A DNA stretch of 42,496 nt. Origin: Endozoicomonas sp. (lineage in GTDB: Bacteria; Pseudomonadota; Gammaproteobacteria; Pseudomonadales; Endozoicomonadaceae). The position numbers and the translations under genes were made by a program. The DNA lies in the NCBI GenBank assembly GCA_027942505.1, contig JAQFVO010000671.1, positions 1 through 42,496 on the forward strand, read 5' to 3'. The notes beneath the pieces are model-generated. The model saw nothing but the letters and a program-made list of their open reading frames with translations. It made no database searches and was not told the origin of the DNA. Shown here piece after piece: positions 6,983 to 16,007 of this stretch (the first letter of the stretch is position 1; each line of letters opens with the position of its first letter).

Positions 6983-8689
6983 ATGGCCAACCTGTTTGTC
7001 AACAAGGCCAACAAGTACGCACGAGACATTGTTGCCGGAAAAATCCCCGCCTGCCGCTACGTCAAACAGGCCTGTGAACGTCACTTAGACGACCTGGAAC
7101 GGGAAAAAGAAAAGTCATTTCCGTACAGATTTAACCGAATTGCAGCGGAAAGAGCCTGTAAATTTATTCAACAGATGCCCCATACCAAAGGTGAATGGGC
7201 ATTCAAAAGAATGCTGATCACCCTGGAACCCTGGCAACTGTTTATTGTCGCCAGTGTATTTGGTTGGGTGCATAAGGGCTCAGGCCTGCGCCGGTTCCGT
7301 GAGGTCTATACGGAAATCCCCCGCAAGAATGGCAAGTCAGCCATTTCGGCGGGTGTCGGCGTTCTGATGTTTGCGGCAGATAATGAATTCGGTGCTGAAG
7401 TTTATTCCGGCGCCACATCAGAAAAGCAAGCCTGGGAAGTATTCCGGCCTGCCCGTCTGATGGTAAAGAAGTCACCGGATCTGATGGCTCACTTCGGTAT
7501 AGAAGTGAATGCCAAGAATCTGAACCGGCCTGCCGATGATGCGCGGTTTGAACCGGTGATTGGTAACCCGGGTGATGGTGCATCCCCCAGCTGTTCCATT
7601 GTGGACGAGTACCATGAACACGACAGCGATGCACTTTACACCACCATGCTCACCGGTATGGGTGCCCGCCGACAGCCATTGATGTGGATCATCACCACTG
7701 CCGGTTTCAATATCGATGGTCCCTGCTACGACAAACGGCGGGAGGTTATCGAAATGCTGGAAACCGGCGGCAATGATGAGCTGTTCGGTGTGGTGTATAC
7801 AATTGATGAAGGAGACGACTGGACCCAAGTTGATGTTCTGGAAAAAGCGAATCCCAATATGGGTATTTCTGTTTATCGGGAATATCTCATTAGCCAGCAG
7901 CAACGGGCCATTAATAACGCCCGATTTACGAACCGGTTCAAAACCAAACACCTTAATGTCTGGGTGTCTGCCCGAACCGCCTTCTTTAACCTTGAGCAGT
8001 GGCGAGCCTGCGAAGACGACACCCTCAACCTGGAACAGTTTGAAGGCCATGACCGGTTGCTTTCCTTTGATATGGCATCCCGTCTTGACCTCACGGCCAT
8101 GGTTGCCCTGTTCACCCGGGATATTGACGGCCAACGGCATTACTACTGCATTGCGCCGAAATTCTTCGTGCCAGAAGATACCATATTTGATAACGACAAC
8201 CGCAGACTTGCCGAGAGATACCAGCAGTTTGCCAATACCGGACACTTAACGCCGACCGACGGCGCGGAGATCGATTACCGCGATGTTCTGGCAGAAGCGA
8301 TGTTATACAACCAGTGTGGCTCTGTCTCGGAGTGCCCCATCGATCCCCACGGGGCTACCGCACTAGCGCACCAGTTAGCCGATGAAGGCATGGAACCGGT
8401 GATCATCAAACAAAACTTTACCGGCATGAGCGATGGCATGAAGGAATTGGAAGCCGCCATTGCTGCCGGTCGTTTCCACCACGATGGCAACCCCATCATG
8501 ACCTGGTGCATGGGTAATGTGGTCGGCAAATACCTTGCCGGATCAGACGACATTGTAAGACCCATCAAAGAAGCACCGGACAGCAAAATAGACGGCGCGG
8601 TTGCGCTGATCATGGCCGTTGGTCGAGCCATGGTGAAAGACACCCAATTCAATCCACTGGCCGATTACGACCCCAACGACTTTTTATGA
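6983..8689 (+). CDS. terL: Terminase large subunit
   Basis: This is a 568-residue packaging motor. The ATPase part has the Walker A-like [12 protein letters not shown] at about residue 113 and Walker B as [10 protein letters not shown] at about residue 205. The nuclease half contains [15 protein letters not shown], with its metal-binding Asp, and ends with [14 protein letters not shown], the last acidic site of this family (HK97/P27-associated Terminase_1). Length is normal. It cuts and pumps DNA into the prohead made by the downstream genes. Its stop overlaps the next small ORF as ATGA. Confidence 0.95.
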   Translation: MANLFVNKANKYARDIVAGKIPACRYVKQACERHLDDLEREKEKSFPYRFNRIAAERACKFIQQMPHTKGEWAFKRMLITLEPWQLFIVASVFGWVHKGSGLRRFREVYTEIPRKNGKSAISAGVGVLMFAADNEFGAEVYSGATSEKQAWEVFRPARLMVKKSPDLMAHFGIEVNAKNLNRPADDARFEPVIGNPGDGASPSCSIVDEYHEHDSDALYTTMLTGMGARRQPLMWIITTAGFNIDGPCYDKRREVIEMLETGGNDELFGVVYTIDEGDDWTQVDVLEKANPNMGISVYREYLISQQQRAINNARFTNRFKTKHLNVWVSARTAFFNLEQWRACEDDTLNLEQFEGHDRLLSFDMASRLDLTAMVALFTRDIDGQRHYYCIAPKFFVPEDTIFDNDNRRLAERYQQFANTGHLTPTDGAEIDYRDVLAEAMLYNQCGSVSECPIDPHGATALAHQLADEGMEPVIIKQNFTGMSDGMKELEAAIAAGRFHHDGNPIMTWCMGNVVGKYLAGSDDIVRPIKEAPDSKIDGAVALIMAVGRAMVKDTQFNPLADYDPNDFL

Positions 8690-8853
8690 AACAAACCGTC
8701 ATCGACATCATGGGCCTGTCCGGTTTCGGCGCTTTAATGGCCGGTTCTTATCTGGCGTTTGGGCTGGATATTACATTAATGGCCGGTGGTCTGATGCTGA
8801 TGGCGTTTTCCCTGCTGGCCAGCAGCAAAAACAAGGTGAAGAAACATGCTTGA
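8686..8853 (+). CDS. Small membrane protein between terminase and portal
   Basis: This 55-residue ORF starts by ATGA overlap with terL and ends 8 bases inside the portal gene. Two hydrophobic segments are visible, [18 protein letters not shown] and [14 protein letters not shown], with a basic C-terminus (KNKVKKHA), indicating two membrane helices. Small two-TM proteins at this place are common in HK97-type phages, but their role is unknown. Confidence 0.65.
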   Translation: MKQTVIDIMGLSGFGALMAGSYLAFGLDITLMAGGLMLMAFSLLASSKNKVKKHA

Positions 8854-10084
8854 GTTGCTGTTTGAACGGCGTTCTGATCCGCTGGAAAACCCCAATACCC
8901 CCATGAATGATACGGAATTAATGGACTACATTCGCAGCCATTCCGGTATTCATGTCACCGAAACCGAAGCCATGAGCCTGGCAGCGGTGTACAGCTGTAT
9001 TTATGTGCTCTCCAGTTCCCTGGCTCAGTTGCCCATGGCGGTGATGCGTCGAGAGAAGAACAATATCAAACCGGCGGAAGATCATCCGGTTTATGATCTG
9101 GTACGCCACACCCCCAACAACTGGCAGTCAAGTTATGAGTGGCGGGAAACCAGCCAGAGCCACGCCAGCGGCTGGGGCAATGGGCTGACCCGGATTATCC
9201 GTAACAACAAGGGGGAAGTGATCGAGCTTTACCCATCATTTCCATGGGCGACCTCACTGCTAAAAAACGGTAATAGATACTATTACTCAGCTTATGATGA
9301 AGACTTCGGGCTGATGGCCATTGCGCCGGAAGATATGATCCATATCAAAGCCCTGGGCTCTTATAACAGTGCTTGGAAATGGGGAAAAAGCCCCATCCGA
9401 CAACACGCTGAAACCATCGGGCTTGGTCTGGCCGCTCAGCGTTATGGCGCCAAATTCTTTGAAAGTGGTGGCCGTGCTACCGGGCTGGTAACACCAAAAG
9501 GCCAGCTTAATAAAGAAACCTGGGGAATGCTAAAAACCGCATGGAATGCCGCCAAGCTGGCATTCCGAGAGACTGGCGGCGAGATCCTGCTGCCTTCGGA
9601 GCTGGATTACAAGGCGATGACCATCCCGCCCAACGAAGCCCAGTTTATCGACTCCCGCAAAATGACCCGTTCAGAAGTGGCTGGAATCTTCAATATCCCC
9701 AGCCACATGATCAACGATCTGGACAAAGCCACTTTCAGCAATATTTCCGAACAGGCTATCCAGTTTGTTCGCCATACCATGATGCCCTGGGTGGTGAAGT
9801 GGGAACAGGAGCTGAACCGCAAACTGTTTACCCAGGCGGAGCGCAAGGCCGGTTATTACATTCGCTTCAACCTCTCCGGATTACTCCGGGGTACCGCCAA
9901 GGATCGGGCCGAGTTCTACAACAAGGCCATTAATGATGGCTGGATGGATAGAAACGAAGTCAGGGCGCTGGAAGACCTCAACCCAAGAGACGGACTGGAC
10001 GAACTGTTGATCAGTGTTAATGCCGTTCCCGCTTCGCAGGCTGGCCAGGGCCAACCCAACAACCCGGAGAACACCAATGATTGA
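8846..10084 (+). CDS. Portal protein (HK97 family)
   Basis: The 412-residue protein has the HK97 portal features. The N-terminal segment is AMSLAAVYSCIYVLSSSLAQLP with a following HPVYDLV. ENVLI-like membrane-entry residues appear as DMIHIKALG. Near residue 285 comes RSEVAGIFNIPSHMI, then ISEQAIQFVRHTMMPWV and the FNLSGLLRGTAKDRAEFY stretch. It forms the dodecameric ring through which DNA enters. It sits directly before the protease and capsid genes, the standard order. The C-terminus is Gln/Asn/Pro-rich. Confidence 0.95.
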   Translation: MLELLFERRSDPLENPNTPMNDTELMDYIRSHSGIHVTETEAMSLAAVYSCIYVLSSSLAQLPMAVMRREKNNIKPAEDHPVYDLVRHTPNNWQSSYEWRETSQSHASGWGNGLTRIIRNNKGEVIELYPSFPWATSLLKNGNRYYYSAYDEDFGLMAIAPEDMIHIKALGSYNSAWKWGKSPIRQHAETIGLGLAAQRYGAKFFESGGRATGLVTPKGQLNKETWGMLKTAWNAAKLAFRETGGEILLPSELDYKAMTIPPNEAQFIDSRKMTRSEVAGIFNIPSHMINDLDKATFSNISEQAIQFVRHTMMPWVVKWEQELNRKLFTQAERKAGYYIRFNLSGLLRGTAKDRAEFYNKAINDGWMDRNEVRALEDLNPRDGLDELLISVNAVPASQAGQGQPNNPENTND

Positions 10085-10679
10085 GATGGAAACCCGAACC
10101 TTTGCCTGTGAGCTCCGGGCAGAAAGCGACGGTGAAGACAGTAACAGCCGGATTTACGGCTATGGCTCAGTATTCAATACCCGCAGTGAAAATCTGGGTG
10201 GTTTCAGAGAAATCATCATGCCCGGTGCCTTTGATGAGGTACTGGACGACGATGTAAGAGCCCTGTTCAACCATGACCCGAACTTTGTTCTAGGCAGAAA
10301 CAAGGCCAATACCCTGACCCTGAGCACCGATGAAACCGGCCTCCGTTATGAGATCGACGCCCCGCAAACCCGCACCATTCAGGATCTGATCATTGAACCT
10401 ATGAAGCGTGGGGATATTAACCAGAGTTCCTTTGCGTTCCGGGTAGGCACTCATGGTGATGATTGGACAGAAGACGATGACGGGGTAATTGTCCGCACCA
10501 TCCATAAAATCAGTCGTCTGTTTGATATCGGTCCGGTGACCTATGCCGCCTATACCGACGCCAGTTCTGCCACAAGATCCCTGAAACAATGGCAGGAAGC
10601 ACAAGACAGCGGACTGCTGAAAAAAGCCATTTCCCAACGTCAGGCCAGAGAGCGTTTGCTCACCATTGCTGGCGCCTGA
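10077..10679 (+). CDS. Prohead protease (HK97 family, U35)
   Basis: This 200-residue serine protease matures the capsid by removing the scaffold-like N-terminal delta domain. Visible are IYGYGSVFNTRSENLGGFRE, FDEVLDDDVRALFNHDPNFV with the catalytic His, and the NQSSFAFRV strand with the catalytic Ser. The ATG at 10077 is preferred, with GGAGA eight bases before it, giving an 8-base overlap with the portal gene. An upstream in-frame ATG would add residues copied from portal coding sequence. Confidence 0.92.
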   Translation: MIEMETRTFACELRAESDGEDSNSRIYGYGSVFNTRSENLGGFREIIMPGAFDEVLDDDVRALFNHDPNFVLGRNKANTLTLSTDETGLRYEIDAPQTRTIQDLIIEPMKRGDINQSSFAFRVGTHGDDWTEDDDGVIVRTIHKISRLFDIGPVTYAAYTDASSATRSLKQWQEAQDSGLLKKAISQRQARERLLTIAGA

Positions 10680-10709
10680 TAACAACCTGGCAACCAAGAG
10701 AGGATAGCC

Positions 10710-11924
10710 ATGAAATTGCATGAAATGCGCCAGAAAAAAACCGCTCTGGCAACCCAAATGCGCTCGCTTCATACCGAAATCGGTGAAGCCACCTGGAGCG
10801 ATGAGCAGCGCAGCAAATGGGAATCCATGAAAAATGACCTGGCCACACTGGATGCCCAGATCGAGCGCGAAGAAGAGCTTCGCTCTTTGGATCAAAGCTT
10901 TCTGGAAAACCATCAGGAACAGCATGAAGAGCAGCGCAACGGCGGCCAGGAACAAACTGCCGAACAACGTCAACATCAGGCGTTTGATGCCTTTATGCGT
11001 AGCGGCTTAAGTGAAATGGATCCGAAACTGCGCTCAGTTCTGAAAGAAATGCGCGCCCAGGGAACCGATCCCAGTGAAACTGGTGGTTATACCGTGCCAC
11101 GAGAATTTCAGGCCACGGTCATCGATAAGATGAAAGCGTATGGTGGTCTGGCCAATATCGCCAATGTCATCACTACCAGCCATGGCCGTGATATGGACTG
11201 GGCAACTTCTGACGGTACCAGTGAAATGGGTGAACTGGTTGGCCAGAACAAGGCCGCTACTGATGGTGATGTCACCTTTGGTACCGTGGCATTGGGTGCT
11301 AAAAAACTCAGTTCCAAGGTTATCCGGGTATCCAATGAGCTCCTGACTGATAGCGGTGTAAATATCGAGGCTTTCCTCACCGGTCGCATTGCCCAGCGTA
11401 TTGGCCGAGGCGAGGCTCATTACCTGATTAACGGCAATGGCACAGGAACGCCCGCACAGCCAAAAGGTCTGGGTGAATCGGTCACCAATACCGTGACTAC
11501 TACAGGCGCAACCATGGACTGGCGTGACCTGAACAGTCTGAAGCATGCGGTTGACCCTGCTTACCGCGAAGGCCAGTGCTATTGGCTGTTTAATGACAGC
11601 ACCCTGAAAGCCATTGGTGATCTGGTAGACGATAATAACCGTCCGCTCTGGCTGCCTGCGATCAGCGCTGAAGTCCCTGCCACTATTCTTGGTAAGCCTT
11701 ACCAGGTGGATCAGGGTGTTGCGGAAGCTGCAGCTAATGCCCAGTTTGTCTACTTTGGCGATTTCAACCGATTTGTGGTTCGTCGAGTACAGGGCATGAT
11801 CCTCAAGCGATTGGTTGAGCGTTACGCTGAATACGATCAAACCGGCTTCCTGGTTTTTCACCGCTTTGACTGTTTACTGGAAGATAACGACGCTATCAAG
11901 GCGCTGGTACTGAAAGCGGCTTAA
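10710..11924 (+). CDS. Major capsid protein (HK97 family)
   Basis: This is a 404-residue protein. Residues 1-95 are a charged coiled-coil delta domain (LATLDAQIEREEELRSLDQ), and the coat domain begins near residue 115 (SETGGYTVPREFQATVIDKM). Then come FGTVALGAKKLSSKVIRVS and a GNGTGTPAQPKGLG loop, and the C-terminus has FVYFGDFNRFVVRRVQGM. These match HK97 gp5-like capsids. The delta domain is expected to be removed by the upstream protease. A strong AGAGAGGA ribosome site precedes the ATG, which suits a very highly expressed gene. Confidence 0.96.
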   Translation: MKLHEMRQKKTALATQMRSLHTEIGEATWSDEQRSKWESMKNDLATLDAQIEREEELRSLDQSFLENHQEQHEEQRNGGQEQTAEQRQHQAFDAFMRSGLSEMDPKLRSVLKEMRAQGTDPSETGGYTVPREFQATVIDKMKAYGGLANIANVITTSHGRDMDWATSDGTSEMGELVGQNKAATDGDVTFGTVALGAKKLSSKVIRVSNELLTDSGVNIEAFLTGRIAQRIGRGEAHYLINGNGTGTPAQPKGLGESVTNTVTTTGATMDWRDLNSLKHAVDPAYREGQCYWLFNDSTLKAIGDLVDDNNRPLWLPAISAEVPATILGKPYQVDQGVAEAAANAQFVYFGDFNRFVVRRVQGMILKRLVERYAEYDQTGFLVFHRFDCLLEDNDAIKALVLKAA

Positions 11925-11933
11925 AAGCATTTG

Positions 11934-11968
11934 CCGCATAGGCGTAAAGGCGGTTATTGCCTATGTGG
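11934..11968 (+). promoter_or_regulatory. Hairpin downstream of the capsid gene
   Basis: CCGCATAGGC (11934-11943) pairs with GCCTATGTGG (11959-11968) with one G-T, giving a 10-base stem over 15 bases. An alternative small hairpin GTGGT/ACCAC overlaps its 3' side. There is no T-run, so it may be an mRNA-stabilising or processing element rather than a terminator. Confidence 0.5.
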
Positions 11969-12006
11969 TTCAAACCACCGTTAACCCATAAAAACAGGTA
12001 ATTATC

Positions 12007-12252
12007 ATGTATCGGGTCACAAAACCCTTTAAATACTCGGTCAACGGGTATGAGGTAGAAACCATCGAACCCGATGAATATCGGGAACTTGATCCGGGCA
12101 TGGTTCGTTATGCCCAGTCAATCGGAGCGCTGGAAGGATCGGCAGAACCGAAACCTGATCCCGGTGTCGATGAGCAACCCGAAGACGGCCCCGCCGTCTG
12201 CCGGGACCAGGAAATAACCGAACCAAAACCCAAGAAAGGCAAGAAAAAATAA
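12007..12252 (+). CDS. Hypothetical head-region protein
   Basis: This is an 81-residue protein. The N-terminal 45 residues look like a small beta domain (YRVTKPFKYSVNGYEVETIE). The C-terminal half is an acidic, Pro-rich tail that turns basic at the end (PKPKKGKKK). It lies between the capsid and connector genes, a slot often used for minor head or decoration proteins, but no family is recognised. Its stop overlaps the next start by one base. Confidence 0.55.
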   Translation: MYRVTKPFKYSVNGYEVETIEPDEYRELDPGMVRYAQSIGALEGSAEPKPDPGVDEQPEDGPAVCRDQEITEPKPKKGKKK

Positions 12253-12575
12253 TGCGCTTTCTCTCCCTGGACCAGATCAAACAACAGCTACGCATCGAGC
12301 CCGATTTTATTGAAGATGATGTATACCTTGAACATCTGGGCGAAGTGGCAGAGCTGGCCGTTGAAAACGATCTGAACCGTACTTTGTACGTAACGGACAT
12401 TCCTGAAGAGGACCGATTTGGATTGCTGGTAAATGCAAGACACAAACAGGCGATGCTGTTAATGGTGGGTAACCTTCACGAAAACCGTGAATCTACCATT
12501 CCGGGAACCATCATTACAGAAGTCCCGTTGGCCTATCAGCACCTGATCGAAAGAGACCGGGTAATCACCGTATGA
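12252..12575 (+). CDS. Head-tail connector protein (gp6-like)
   Basis: This 107-residue protein opens with LSLDQIKQQLRIEPDFIEDD and has the helical VAELAVENDLNR and ARHKQAMLLMVGNLHENRE segments. These are typical of the HK97 gp6 / phage connector family, which binds under the portal as a ring. It is coupled to the previous gene by TAATG and overlaps the next by 4 bases. Confidence 0.85.
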   Translation: MRFLSLDQIKQQLRIEPDFIEDDVYLEHLGEVAELAVENDLNRTLYVTDIPEEDRFGLLVNARHKQAMLLMVGNLHENRESTIPGTIITEVPLAYQHLIERDRVITV

Positions 12576-12895
12576 GAGCCGGACGACTACGCCACAGAAT
12601 CAACATCCAGCGTCTGGAAAAATCCAGAACTCCGCTGGGTGAAGTGGTGGAAAGCTGGAACGACCTGTTTTCATGTTATGCCGATGTACGACCATTAACA
12701 GGCAAAGAAACCTACATCTCCCAGCAAATGGCGGCAGAGGTTAACCATGAAGTCACCATCCGTTACCGGTCAGGCATTAAGGCCGCCGACCGTATCATCA
12801 ACAACCACGGTCGGATACTGGATATAAAGTCGGTACTGGACGTTTATGGCCGTGGCCGTGAGTTAAAAATACTCTGCCGTGAGGTGGTCAAATAA
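12572..12895 (+). CDS. Head closure / head-tail adaptor protein
   Basis: This 107-residue beta-rich protein starts MRAGRLRHRINIQRLEKSRT. It contains a LTGKETYISQQMAAEVNHEVTI segment (here split by a conserved A.V.H.. motif) and ends in RGRELKILCREVV. This is the SPP1 gp16 / HK97 adaptor family, which closes the head channel. It overlaps the connector gene by 4 bases (ATGA) and the following gene by one base. Confidence 0.88.
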   Translation: MRAGRLRHRINIQRLEKSRTPLGEVVESWNDLFSCYADVRPLTGKETYISQQMAAEVNHEVTIRYRSGIKAADRIINNHGRILDIKSVLDVYGRGRELKILCREVVK

Positions 12896-13287
12896 TGGAA
12901 TACGAAGTCGGGCTGAATGACCAGACCACCGAAGCACTGAGCAGAATTGAGGCCAGATTGTTTGGCAAGGCCATGAAAAAAGCCCTGGTCGAAACCGCCA
13001 AGCCATTAAAAACGTCTATGAAAACAATGGCCCCGCGACGCAGCGGGGCCCTGCGACGCAGTATTGGCCATAAAACCGAGGTGGATTACAAGAAAAAAAC
13101 CGTCAGCGTAAAAGTAGGCCTGATCTACCGGAAATCCAATAGAAAAGGTTATGTGGCGGGATTAATGCAGGAACGCGGCACGATATACATGAAACGTCAG
13201 CCGTTTATTGAACCATCCGAGCAACAATTCCCGAAAGTCGAAGAAGACCTGCGGAAATTCATTCAAGCGCAATTAGACGAACTCTAA
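12895..13287 (+). CDS. HK97 gp10-family neck / tail-completion protein
   Basis: This 130-residue basic protein shows the gp10-family pattern: helical start (TTEALSRIEARLFGKAMKKAL), then KTMAPRRSGALRRSIG, then VKVGLIYRKSNRKG and the FIEPSEQQF end. These proteins join the head to the tail. The gene is tightly packed between the adaptor and the terminator-like gene. It is the last gene of clear HK97-type head affinity before the P2-type tail begins. Confidence 0.85.
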   Translation: MEYEVGLNDQTTEALSRIEARLFGKAMKKALVETAKPLKTSMKTMAPRRSGALRRSIGHKTEVDYKKKTVSVKVGLIYRKSNRKGYVAGLMQERGTIYMKRQPFIEPSEQQFPKVEEDLRKFIQAQLDEL

Positions 13288-13290
13288 TCC

Positions 13291-14211
13291 ATGACACTGA
13301 TCGAACAGCAGATAGCAGCCGCGCTGATGCCTCTGGTGGAGGATCGTGCCTATCCGGTAACCCTTCCACAGGATACTTTGTACCCGGCAATCACGTTTAA
13401 TCGTCTGGAAGCGGTACAGACGGAGGAAGATTACCGGTTATCGCCGCTTAAACAGCGCCAGGCCAGGGGAACAAGGTCATTATTTCAAATCACCGCATGG
13501 TCAAAAAAATACAGCGATTGTGTAACATTGCTCAGGCGGTGTAAGCGAGAAATGGAAGCTATTGATGGCGTCTATCTCGATAACACCGCCGATGGTTACG
13601 AGCATGAACTTAATCTGTATACCTGTGTTATGGAGTTCGCGCTCTGGTGTGATCTGGATGACACCGAAACCCTCAACGGTGAAACCGGGCAAATCAATTC
13701 AGTCATGATTGCCATCGAGTCCAATCTGATGCGATTACTACCCGGTGTTGATGTTGGCCAGTACGATCCGCAGGTATCAAGACTCTCCGCACCTTCTGTC
13801 CGGTTGAGCCTGAACAGTATGGCGCCCGGCATTGATTACGGAGACGGACGGTTGTCAGCCAACTGTGATATTACCGTTTTCTGTATTTATCCGCGCACCG
13901 GCTATCAATCGCCAGAAATTGCCATGAAAGTAATGGATCATATCCGTTACAACCACTGGGGATTATCAGAAACCGTTTCACATCCTGAAAACCTGCGAGC
14001 CGAAGCAGCCGATTATCGGCCCGGAAAGGGTGGTTATGACGTTTGGCAAGTGTCGTTTTCTCAAACGGTTTACCTGAACATTCCTGAACAGGAAGACAAT
14101 CCCGATGCTGAATCCATCTTTATGGGAGAAACCCCAGACGTAGGCGAGCCAAATATCGATCAATACGACCTGGTGTCTAAAATACCGGGAGACTCATCAG
14201 ATGCACCGTAA
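13291..14211 (+). CDS. Two-domain tail terminator / tail completion protein
   Basis: This is a 306-residue protein. The first about 125 residues (IEQQIAAALMPLVEDRAYPV, then YPAITFNRLE, then LFQITAWSK) resemble DUF3168-type tail terminators. Residues about 130-270 begin a second similar alpha/beta unit (INSVMIAIESNLMRLLPGVD, then ANCDITVFCIYPRTG and VWQVSFSQTVYLNI), like terminator or completion proteins of contractile tails. The C-terminal 30 residues are acidic. It sits exactly at the change from HK97-type head genes to P2-type baseplate genes. Both domain assignments are by resemblance only. Confidence 0.6.
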   Translation: MTLIEQQIAAALMPLVEDRAYPVTLPQDTLYPAITFNRLEAVQTEEDYRLSPLKQRQARGTRSLFQITAWSKKYSDCVTLLRRCKREMEAIDGVYLDNTADGYEHELNLYTCVMEFALWCDLDDTETLNGETGQINSVMIAIESNLMRLLPGVDVGQYDPQVSRLSAPSVRLSLNSMAPGIDYGDGRLSANCDITVFCIYPRTGYQSPEIAMKVMDHIRYNHWGLSETVSHPENLRAEAADYRPGKGGYDVWQVSFSQTVYLNIPEQEDNPDAESIFMGETPDVGEPNIDQYDLVSKIPGDSSDAP

Positions 14212-14782
14212 CGAGCGGTTTGAACTTACTGAGCTGATGCGCCGTGTGGCGAATATGATCAGGCCAGGAGTTGTCCATGAGGTTCGCCATAAACCCTACG
14301 CAGTACGGGTAAAAATCGGTGATTTAATCACTGGATGGTTGACCCCATTAGTGGAACGCGCCGGCAACAATCAATGTTGGGATTCATTGGAACCCAGCGA
14401 ACAAGTTTTAGTACTGAGCCCAGACGGCAATCTGTCGCAGGGCTGGGTATTGCCTGCCGGATACACCGACCAGTACCCACAACCTGAACAGAGTCCGAAC
14501 AAAGCCGTCTATCAATTCAGTGACGGCGCGCGAATTGAATACGACCGCAAGCAGCATCAACTAAAAGCACTACTGCCTGCAGGCGCAACCACTGAACTGA
14601 TCAGCAGCGGCGGCATTACCATCACTGGTGACCTGTTGGTAAACGGAAATATCAGAAGTACTCAGGAAATTGCCGACAAAACCCGGTCAATGTCAGGAGA
14701 CCGGGACATCTATAACAATCATGTTCATGCCGGCGTATTGCCTGGTCCCAACAATACTGCCAGCACAGGGCAAAAACAATGA
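14201..14782 (+). CDS. V: Baseplate spike protein gpV (P2-like)
   Basis: This is a 193-residue puncturing spike. An OB-like N-terminal domain (KPYAVRVKIGDLITGWLTPLV, WDSLEPSEQVLVLSPDGNLSQGWVLP) is followed by a beta-helix part (GGITITGDLLVNGNI). Near the tip is HVH (His about 174 and 176), the HxH iron-binding apex known from P2 gpV. It pierces the outer membrane of the host cell. It overlaps the previous gene by 11 bases and gpW by 4 bases. Confidence 0.93.
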   Translation: MHRNERFELTELMRRVANMIRPGVVHEVRHKPYAVRVKIGDLITGWLTPLVERAGNNQCWDSLEPSEQVLVLSPDGNLSQGWVLPAGYTDQYPQPEQSPNKAVYQFSDGARIEYDRKQHQLKALLPAGATTELISSGGITITGDLLVNGNIRSTQEIADKTRSMSGDRDIYNNHVHAGVLPGPNNTASTGQKQ

Positions 14783-15114
14783 ACGGTATGGACGCTCGCA
14801 CCGGAAAAGCCCTGAGTGGTGACGATCATATTCGCCAGTCCGTCAACGATATCCTTGGTACGCCACTGGGTTCACGGGTGATGCTGCGTGATTACGGTTC
14901 AAGGCTGTTTGATCTGATCGACCACCCCATTAACCCGCAGACCACGGTGGAACTGATTGCCGCTACCGCTGAAGCCCTGGCGAAATGGGAGCCGCGCATT
15001 GTTCTGAAGCAGGTTTCTGTTGCCCGTCCAACTTCCGGAGAACTGTCCATCAGCATCAGCTACCTCTACACCGACACCGGTCAGGCGGGCCAACTGCAAG
15101 GAGTCAGCCTATGA
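14779..15114 (+). CDS. W: Baseplate protein gpW (gp25-like)
   Basis: This is a 111-residue protein of the gp25 wedge family: HIRQSVNDILGTPLGSRVML, then RDYGSRLFDLIDHPI and a final beta hairpin. The DYGS motif (EPR/DYG type) and length match P2 gpW. It links the spike to the sheath-initiating wedge. It is coupled by ATGA on both sides. Confidence 0.93.
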   Translation: MNGMDARTGKALSGDDHIRQSVNDILGTPLGSRVMLRDYGSRLFDLIDHPINPQTTVELIAATAEALAKWEPRIVLKQVSVARPTSGELSISISYLYTDTGQAGQLQGVSL

Positions 15115-16004
15115 GCAGCTTAGCCACTACGGCCATTAACCTGGCTGAACTGCCGCCACCGGAAGTGGTGGAACAGATCAGTTACGAGGCGCAACTGGCC
15201 CAACTGAAAAACCGGATGACGGACGTTTATCCCGATTTTGATGCGCTGGTTGAGTCTGATCCCGCCATCAAGGTAATGGAAGTGATGGCCTACGAATTGG
15301 TGCGCTACCGTCAGCAGAAGAACGAAGACCTGAAAGCGATAATGCTGGCCTATTCGCAAGGGGCTGATCTTGATCACTTGGGCGCATTGGTCAGCGTAAG
15401 CCGGCTGGAAATAGACCCCGGTGATCCGGAATCCAGCCCGCCAATCCCACCCATCATGGAAAATGATACCGATTACCGCGCACGAATTCAGATGGCCCCG
15501 GAAGATTTCACCAACGCTGGTACTGGTCCCCGTTATCGGTCAGTGGCCATGGCGGCCCACGGGGATATTAAAGATGCTTCTGCTATCAGCCCGGAACCGG
15601 GACGGGTAAGTATTGCGATTTTATCCCGTATCGGCGATGGCACACCCACGGCAGCGGCACTGAATGCCGTTCGGTCGGCGGTCAATGCGCCGGATGTTTA
15701 TCAGCTCACTGATCAGGTCAGTGTGATCAGTGCCAGCATTACCCGCTACCAAGTCAACGCTGATTTGCATTTGCAAAGCGGTCCTGATGCAAACCTGGTG
15801 ATGGATGAAGCCCGAAACAACCTGCAACGTTACGTGAGTGCCCAGCATGGCATCGGGCGACCGGTGACCAAAAGTGGTCTGTATGCTGCATTGCATGTGG
15901 CGGGGGTTGATCGGGTGGAATTAACGCAGCCCACCGCCGATATTTTGCCGGATAGCGCTTCAGCTGCCTGGTGTGAATCATTCAGTGTGCAAGAGGCGAG
16001 CTGA
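15111..16004 (+). CDS. J: Baseplate wedge protein gpJ
   Basis: This 297-residue protein begins MSSLATTAINLAELPPPEV. The LAYSQGADLDHLGALVSVSRL segment and a C-terminal ALHVAGVDRVELTQPTADI are characteristic of P2 gpJ-like baseplate proteins. I start it at 15111, where AAGGAG lies 7 bases upstream and the ATG overlaps the gpW stop. An open extension to 14985 would run inside gpW and has no support. It forms the baseplate edge with gpI. Confidence 0.92.
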   Translation: MSSLATTAINLAELPPPEVVEQISYEAQLAQLKNRMTDVYPDFDALVESDPAIKVMEVMAYELVRYRQQKNEDLKAIMLAYSQGADLDHLGALVSVSRLEIDPGDPESSPPIPPIMENDTDYRARIQMAPEDFTNAGTGPRYRSVAMAAHGDIKDASAISPEPGRVSIAILSRIGDGTPTAAALNAVRSAVNAPDVYQLTDQVSVISASITRYQVNADLHLQSGPDANLVMDEARNNLQRYVSAQHGIGRPVTKSGLYAALHVAGVDRVELTQPTADILPDSASAAWCESFSVQEAS

Positions 16005-16007
16005 ATT

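Noticed and set aside
7472-8245. 257-codon minus-strand ORF inside terL
   Set aside because: It lies fully antisense to a clear large terminase with all motifs and has no recognised domain; it is a shadow of high-GC third positions.
11034-11861. 275-codon minus-strand ORF inside the capsid gene
   Set aside because: Antisense to an intact HK97 capsid gene; low-complexity, no family features.
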